From assembly GCA_048498515.1 (NCBI GenBank), contig JBEHXV010000009.1:62001-126000 (forward strand): DNA of 64,000 bases, written 5' to 3'. Below the pieces are notes generated by a model. The model did not search any database, was not told the DNA's origin, and worked only from the letters and a program-made list of their open reading frames with translations. A program made the translations under genes and the position numbers. The stretch is from UBA4416 sp048498515. GTDB lineage: Bacteria; Bacteroidota; Bacteroidia; B-17B0; Aurantibacillaceae. Shown here piece by piece: positions 59,216 through 64,000 of the stretch (position 1 is the first letter of the stretch; every line of letters starts with the position of its first letter).

Positions 59216-59392
59216 ACTTTTTTCCTTGGATGAAAAAAGTAAGCAAAAAAATCAAGTCAAAACGATCGCTCCCCGCTCTTCCAATTTTTAAGTTTCGCAG
59301 CTGAAAAACACTAAAGGTTTTTCAGGCTCAACTAAAAAAATTGAAATTCACATCTTGTCGGCGCCGCGTTTTGACAGGCCCACGCGCCGCGT
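59216..59392. repeat. Structured intergenic repeat-like element
   Basis: The 292-base gap between the FMN reductase and the symporter holds no gene. It contains a hairpin ACTTTTTTC/GAAAAAAGT (59216-59240), a second hairpin CTGAAAAA/TTTTTCAG (59301-59325), and a direct repeat GCGCCGCGT at 59361-59369 and 59384-59392. It resembles interspersed repeats I recall in Bacteroidota genomes, but only one copy lies in this window. Confidence 0.5.
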
Positions 59393-59449
59393 CGAATAAC
59401 CCTTATAACAATATAAAAAAGAAACAGCCCCAGATATCTCTCAGAGCAA

Positions 59450-60685
59450 TTATTCTATTGCTTCCTCAGGACTTACAAACTCTTTTTCGCTTTTAGCGAT
59501 CACCATCGTGGCTACGCCATTTCCAATAATGTTGGTAATAGCCCTGGCCTCGCTCATAAACTTATCTACCCCTAATAAGAAAGCCAGGCCTTCAACAGGA
59601 ATTTTATGAATGGCCGTAAGTGTAGAAGCCAATACAATGAAACCGCTTCCCGTTACCCCGGCTGCACCTTTTGAGGTGAGCATAAGAATACCAATGATGC
59701 TGGCCATTTCTCCTACGGATAATTCTACTTTATACAACTGCGCAATAAAAATAACGGCCATTGATAAATAGATGGACGTACCATCCAGGTTAAAGGAATA
59801 ACCGGTTGGCACCACCAAGCCTACTACCGATTTGCTGCAACCCATTTTCTCCAGTTTATTCATCAGTGAGGGTAAAGCCGCTTCGGAAGACGATGTACCC
59901 AGTACGATCAATAATTCTTCTTTAATGTATTCTAAAAATGAAAAAATGCTGGCCTTATAATATTTTAAGATAGTGCCAAGCACCAGAAAAATAAACAGTG
60001 CCATGGTAATGTAAACGCATAACAATAATTTTGCTAAAGGCAACAAACTGGCAATACCAAATTTACCAACGGCAAAGGCCATGCCTCCAAAAGCCCCAAT
60101 GGGCGCCAGGTACATAATAAATTTTAAGATCTTAAAAACAAATTGCGAGGCAGTTTCAAAACCTGCAACAATTTTTTCTCTCTGCCTTAGGTTACTGATA
60201 ACAATACCCGCTATTAAGGCTACAAGCAACACCTGCAAGGTAAAGTTGGACAGGAAGAAACCCAACCAGCTAAAAGCCTGGGGGTTTTGCGTGTACTTGG
60301 ATGCATCTTTTGCTGTTAAACCAGCAAGGTCAATATTGCCCGGTTGTAAAAAATGAGCCACCAGTAATCCCAGCATCAATGCAAAGGTTGTCACCACTTC
60401 AAAATACACCAAGGATTTGATGCCGATGCGGCCCACTTTCTTTAAATCGCCCATGCCACTAATACCAAGTACTATGGTTAAAAATACAATGGGCCCGATA
60501 AATATTTTAATGATGTCGACAAATGTTTTGCCAACAATTTCCATCTTAACGCCTACAGACGGGTAAAAATGCCCAACCAGCACACCGGCAATAATAGCGC
60601 TAAGCACATGCAATGCCGTGTTGGTTAAAATCCTGTATGAAAGCGATCGTGGTTTTTGGGGAGCTGCTTCTTTCAGTTTAGCCAT
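59450..60685 (-). CDS. Dicarboxylate/amino acid:cation symporter (DAACS)
   Basis: A 411-residue transporter of the GltP/DctA type with about eight helices and the signatures LGTSSSEAALPSLMNKLE (serine-rich loop), VVPTGYSFNLDGTSIYLSMA and GFIVLASTLTAI. Takes up glutamate, aspartate or C4-dicarboxylates with H+ or Na+. Start MAKLKEAAPQ at 60685. Confidence 0.94.
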   Translation of the reverse strand: MAKLKEAAPQKPRSLSYRILTNTALHVLSAIIAGVLVGHFYPSVGVKMEIVGKTFVDIIKIFIGPIVFLTIVLGISGMGDLKKVGRIGIKSLVYFEVVTTFALMLGLLVAHFLQPGNIDLAGLTAKDASKYTQNPQAFSWLGFFLSNFTLQVLLVALIAGIVISNLRQREKIVAGFETASQFVFKILKFIMYLAPIGAFGGMAFAVGKFGIASLLPLAKLLLCVYITMALFIFLVLGTILKYYKASIFSFLEYIKEELLIVLGTSSSEAALPSLMNKLEKMGCSKSVVGLVVPTGYSFNLDGTSIYLSMAVIFIAQLYKVELSVGEMASIIGILMLTSKGAAGVTGSGFIVLASTLTAIHKIPVEGLAFLLGVDKFMSEARAITNIIGNGVATMVIAKSEKEFVSPEEAIE

Positions 60686-60779
60686 AACTAAAAGTAAGCA
60701 TAATAAAGTAAATAGTACACTTATTTAGGAAACACCTGCCAGGTTTATAAACCGTTTGGTATAAAACCTGACCGATGTA

Positions 60780-61814
60780 TTACAGACTCTCCCACCAATG
60801 TTCTTCAGGCAATTTATTCCCTAAAATAACCGGCTCGCCAATTTTTGGAGTGGTGATGTTAACATTCAGTTCTTCCGCTTTTTTAACAGCGCGCCTAATG
60901 GATTCATCCCAATCGTGCATGGATAAAGCAAATTTTGCCCAATGAATTGGAAATAACACGTTTGCTTTCAAATCAATACTTGCCTGTACCGTTTCTTCGG
61001 GCATCATGTGTATGTTTGGCCAGGACGTATTATACTGTCCACACTCCAAAAGGGCAATATCAAAAGGACCATATTTCTCTCCAATTATTTTGAAATGAGA
61101 ATCATAACCTGAATCTCCCCCCAGGTACAATGAATGATCTTTTGTTTTTAAAATAAAGGAACACCAAAGCGCTTTAGATCTCACAACCGTTCTTCCTGAA
61201 AAGTGCCTGGCAGGTGCTGCCGTAAATTCCATATCAAAAAAATCATGCTTGTCCCACCAATCAAATTCAGTGATCCTATTTTCATTCATTCCCCAATACT
61301 CTAAATGCGAGCCTACTCCCAAAGCACAAAACACTTGCTTTACTTTTGGCATAAGCCGGGTAATGGTTTGGTAATCCAAATGATCGTAATGATCATGCGT
61401 CAATACCAATAAATCAATCTCCGGCATATCATTCACTCCGTACTCATTAGCGCCTTTAAAGGCTTTTATCATAAAGGAGAAAGGCGAAGCGTTGCCGCTG
61501 AAAACAGGATCGACTAAAATGTTCTTTCCATTAATCCGAATAAAATAAGAAGAGTGCCCAAACCACACAATGACAGGCTCTTCCGAGGCAATATGCTTAA
61601 GATCTGTTTTTACAAAAGGGATTGGTACTGATGGCTCTACATTTTTTGATTTGGAAAGTGAGTCTTTCAGGATCTTAAAAAATGAGCTATCCTCTGCCAG
61701 CTGCTCGGTATGCGATAAATTCTGAAACGCTTTATCCCTGTAGTTCGGTGATCTTAAGATCCTTTCGAGGCGCTTTCCTCCCGGGTTTTTACCCAATGAT
61801 TTTAATAATGACAT
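60780..61814 (-). CDS. MBL-fold hydrolase (UlaG/NAPE-PLD-like)
   Basis: A 344-residue metallo-beta-lactamase protein with LTHDHYDHLDY (HxHxDH), WFGHSSYFIRING, LGGDSGYDSHF and FPIHWAKFAL. This resembles the NAPE-PLD/UlaG branch. Cytoplasmic. Its substrate could be a phosphodiester lipid or lactone; unresolved. Followed by the symporter gene on the same strand after a 94-base gap with a weak hairpin. Confidence 0.9.
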   Translation of the reverse strand: MSLLKSLGKNPGGKRLERILRSPNYRDKAFQNLSHTEQLAEDSSFFKILKDSLSKSKNVEPSVPIPFVKTDLKHIASEEPVIVWFGHSSYFIRINGKNILVDPVFSGNASPFSFMIKAFKGANEYGVNDMPEIDLLVLTHDHYDHLDYQTITRLMPKVKQVFCALGVGSHLEYWGMNENRITEFDWWDKHDFFDMEFTAAPARHFSGRTVVRSKALWCSFILKTKDHSLYLGGDSGYDSHFKIIGEKYGPFDIALLECGQYNTSWPNIHMMPEETVQASIDLKANVLFPIHWAKFALSMHDWDESIRRAVKKAEELNVNITTPKIGEPVILGNKLPEEHWWESL

Positions 61815-61869
61815 GACTTATATTTTATTACCCCATTGACTTCGGGAGCCTCAGTCAACGGGTGGTTGA

Positions 61870-61885
61870 TCCCGACTTGTCGGGA
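61870..61885. terminator. Hairpin downstream of the LytTR gene
   Basis: TCCCGACTTGTCGGGA forms a palindromic hairpin 12 bases beyond the stop of the LytTR gene, and a second hairpin TTGACT/AGTCAA lies further left at 61848-61858 region. CCCGAC..GTCGGG palindromes are common near gene ends in Bacteroidota. Confidence 0.5.
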
Positions 61886-61897
61886 CTCGAAACCGCC

Positions 61898-62650
61898 TTA
61901 TACTCCCAGCGTTTCTTTTAATTTAGAATACCCTGTTCTGCTCAATGGGACTTTCTTTCCGTTCTTTAAAAGCACTACGTATGTATTCTTTTCCAAAGGT
62001 TCTATCCTGGTGAGTTGTTGCATATTAATAATGAAGGAGCGATGGGTCCTGAAGAATTGTGCCGGGTCCAAAACACCTTCATAATAGTTCATGGTTTTTT
62101 TCTTTAAATAGTAAGTATCCTTTGTAAAGATTTTTACATAATCATCATAAGCTTCAATGTACATCACATCGCTCACCGGCACGATCCGGATATCGGTTCC
62201 ATTCTTCACTACAATGCGGTTCTTCTCGTCCGGCTGCTTGGAACTATTCTCAAGCAAGGCCTGGATGTTTTTTTCGGAAGAGACAGATACTGAAGGTGTG
62301 CCACGCTTCGCTTTCCATTTTTCCAGTGCCTGGTCGAAACGCTCTTTGCTAAAGGGTTTCAAGAGATAGTCAATCGCCGTTGTTTCAAACGCTTTGATGG
62401 CATATTCATCAAAAGCGGTGGTAAAAATAACATCTGGCGTGCTGTCCAGCAGCTCCAGCATTTCAAAACCATTGATCTTTGGCATTTGAATGTCGAGGAA
62501 GATCAAATCGGGCTTATGTTGGTTAATGGCCTTCACTCCCTGGAAACCATCGCTGCACTCTGCCACAACATCCAGGCCTTTATGTTCATGCAGGTATTCT
62601 AAAACAATGCTTCTGGCCAAAGGCTCATCATCAATAATGACTATTTTCAT
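61898..62650 (-). CDS. LytTR-family response regulator
   Basis: A 250-residue protein with a receiver domain (Asp in LIFLDIQMPKINGF) and a LytTR domain (VMYIEAYDDYVKIF, FFRTHRSFIINMQQLTRIE). ATGA overlap with the histidine kinase gene upstream. Second LytTR regulator in the window, not closely similar to the first in its DNA-binding segment. Confidence 0.94.
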   Translation of the reverse strand: MKIVIIDDEPLARSIVLEYLHEHKGLDVVAECSDGFQGVKAINQHKPDLIFLDIQMPKINGFEMLELLDSTPDVIFTTAFDEYAIKAFETTAIDYLLKPFSKERFDQALEKWKAKRGTPSVSVSSEKNIQALLENSSKQPDEKNRIVVKNGTDIRIVPVSDVMYIEAYDDYVKIFTKDTYYLKKKTMNYYEGVLDPAQFFRTHRSFIINMQQLTRIEPLEKNTYVVLLKNGKKVPLSRTGYSKLKETLGV

Positions 62651-63693
62651 TTTTGTGGAATTTTTAAAGTGGTAATAAACTCATTGCCTTTTCTTTCAGT
62701 CGTCATCAAGTCGTTACGGGCAAACAACAGGAACAGGCGACGCTGTATGGAATTCAATCCAAAACCGGTTCCCTTGTTGGCCAGTTGCGTTTCAGAGTCG
62801 AAAGGATTTTTGACAACGATGTATAAATTCGTATCTTTTATATAAGAAGCTACACTGATGGTAATTGCATCTACTGTATCATACAATCCAAACTTAATGG
62901 CATTTTCAACAATGGGTTGCATTAATAAAGGAGGGATGTGCGCGGCCAGATGATCCGTTTCAAAATTGATCTCCACATTTAAACGGTGGCCAAAACGTAC
63001 TTTTTCAATTTCGAGATATAATTTCAAATGCTCCAGCTCTTCGTTTAGAGAAACGGTTTCCTGGTCGTCTTTTTTTAACGTTCCCCTTAAAAAATCAGAC
63101 AATTGCTGGATCATTTTCCGCGCTTCGTTTGGCTTGGAGCCTGCCAAAGCCGATATGGAATTTAAACTGTTAAATAAGAAATGCGGTTGCAATTGCTGGC
63201 GGAGCTTGGCCAGTTCGGCCTCCTTAACCAGTTGCTCCGCATCATTCCGGCGTTGCTCATATTCTTTTTGTTCCTGTATGCTCGACATGAGCCAGTTAAA
63301 AATGGTGACGAATGAGATGATGAGCAAGGAAAATACAAAACGCACAGGCATCGATAGCTCAAGGAATGCCTGGTATTCCCTGTCGTGGGCAAGTATATGC
63401 ATTAATACCCACCTGAAAATAGCGCAAAATAAAATGCTGATACCAAAGGCAAAAATAAAACGGTAAAAGCGGTTCTTTCTTCCGGGCTGATAATAGCGAT
63501 ATAAGATAATGGCTACAAAGCAGGCGGAAGCCAGTATGCTGTTGGTAACAATGGAGTCAATCACTGAAATTTCCCAGCTAAGACCCAGGCGGTGTAGCAT
63601 AACCGATTGCACAAACGCCCAAAAGGTCCACCAGACAAAATACAGTCCGAGGATCCTTCTTAGCGGGTATGACGATAAATTTTTCAAATGCAC
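62647..63693 (-). CDS. LytS-type membrane sensor histidine kinase
   Basis: A 348-residue protein: four membrane helices in the first 135 residues, a short coil, then His_kinase with LQPHFLFNSLNSISAL and an HATPase with NAIKFGLYD and GTGFGLNSIQRRL. The start is a GTG at 63693 directly after the stop of the DUF4288 gene (TAAGTG), so translation is coupled; the next in-frame alternative is a TTG at 63687. Partner of the LytTR regulator. Confidence 0.92.
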   Translation of the reverse strand: MHLKNLSSYPLRRILGLYFVWWTFWAFVQSVMLHRLGLSWEISVIDSIVTNSILASACFVAIILYRYYQPGRKNRFYRFIFAFGISILFCAIFRWVLMHILAHDREYQAFLELSMPVRFVFSLLIISFVTIFNWLMSSIQEQKEYEQRRNDAEQLVKEAELAKLRQQLQPHFLFNSLNSISALAGSKPNEARKMIQQLSDFLRGTLKKDDQETVSLNEELEHLKLYLEIEKVRFGHRLNVEINFETDHLAAHIPPLLMQPIVENAIKFGLYDTVDAITISVASYIKDTNLYIVVKNPFDSETQLANKGTGFGLNSIQRRLFLLFARNDLMTTERKGNEFITTLKIPQK

Positions 63694-64000
63694 TTATGCA
63701 AAGCTCAGGTTTTTTGCCTGGAAAACCATTGCTTTCTGGCGAATATAATTAATAAACGAATAACGGTCGGTATTTTCATGAGTATTAGAGTACACCTGCT
63801 CCCCGTCTTTTAATGATTCCAGCTCGTATACATCTACTACATCAATGAACTGCCAGTTAACCAGTTTATTATCGCTGTTCACAAAGGTTTCCTCTTCCTT
63901 TTTTCCAATAGCACGGGCTTTGTGGAATGCATCTTCTATTGTATAGGATTCTACAACGCGGATTTGTTCATCGAATTGTGAAGCGTGACTTCCGTTGTCG
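63694..64000 (-). CDS. DUF4288 protein, truncated by the window edge
   Basis: The frame stays open to the end of the window; only the last 101 residues are seen. FDEQIRVVESYTIEDAFHKA, AIGKKEEETFVN, VNWQFIDVVDVYELESLKDGEQVYS are the DUF4288 pattern. The 5' end lies outside. It is the first seen gene of an operon with the LytS/LytTR pair. Function unknown. Confidence 0.85.
   Translation of the reverse strand, partial: DNGSHASQFDEQIRVVESYTIEDAFHKARAIGKKEEETFVNSDNKLVNWQFIDVVDVYELESLKDGEQVYSNTHENTDRYSFINYIRQKAMVFQAKNLSFA

Noticed and set aside
60742..60753. Perfect palindrome GGTTTATAAACC upstream of the symporter
   Set aside because: Part of a weak hairpin after the MBL gene; single copy, no related site. 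Not enough to call an operator.
1..64000. CRISPR arrays, insertion sequences, prophage genes, rRNA
   Set aside because: No regularly spaced repeats, transposase or phage structural motifs, or conserved RNA segments were seen on either strand.

Overview
This window looks like chromosome from a member of the Bacteroidota, probably a Chitinophagia- or Sphingobacteriia-like lineage. Evidence: a fused CcoN/CcoO oxidase subunit, a protein with NHL and SprB-type repeats and a type IX secretion sorting tail, LytTR/His_kinase pairs, DUF6526 and DUF983 proteins, and promoters with the Bacteroidota -7 element TAnnTTTG instead of sigma70 boxes. No rRNA, tRNA, IS element, phage module or CRISPR array was seen.

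Layout. 0-1.8 kb: a small accessory segment (LRAT-like protein, XRE regulator, ImmA-type peptidase). 1.9-24 kb, minus strand: BON protein; desaturase-pdxH; paaABCD plus a hemerythrin-like gene; a long cbb3 oxidase operon (ccoS-ccoNO-ccoQ-ccoP-ccoG-ccoH-SafE-PLP decarboxylase-hemN-truncated globin-membrane protein); ccoI; hmgA-queD; and a coiled-coil/thioredoxin/patatin operon. 24-26.7 kb: a PAS histidine kinase, a response regulator fused to a CRP/FNR-type DNA-binding module, and a small conserved protein. 26.7-41.5 kb: three tandem-domain universal stress proteins, DoxX, Hsp20, an Mla-type lipid ABC transporter, an iron-permease-like protein, TSUP, an ATP-cone/Mrr nuclease, a beta-CASP nuclease, D-LDH, LOG, nitroreductase and thioredoxin. 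41.7-47 kb: a YtfI/YtfJ-like pair, NAD(P)HX repair enzyme, and an MBL-rhodanese protein. 47.9-51.4 kb: an AT-rich GTPase-LRR-Roc-COR-TIR protein. 51.5-64 kb: ordinary Bacteroidota genes, including two LytTR two-component systems.

Main observation. Sixteen copies of a palindrome close to ATGAY-N4-RTCAT (FNR/CRP-like) sit between genes from 2.7 to 45.2 kb. Measured from the operator centre to the last base of a recognisable -7 element, nearly every copy falls at 36.5 or 58.5 bp, two helical turns apart (three measurements are 59.5). This matches class II and class I CRP/FNR activation geometry and suggests one regulon. The likeliest regulator is the RR-CRP fusion at 25350-26408, whose own operon carries a copy. 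The regulon joins high-affinity respiration, haem synthesis, a globin, O2-consuming enzymes (PaaABCD, HmgA, desaturase, PdxH) and stress/dormancy-type genes, resembling in content a DosR-like hypoxia regulon.

A second regulatory link is a pair of 21-bp-phased direct repeats upstream of both the TPR-kinase/LytTR operon (52.5 kb) and the NHL/T9SS protein (55.3 kb), suggesting autoregulation and a direct target. Transcription starts, regulon membership and families are inferred by reading; no search or alignment was run.
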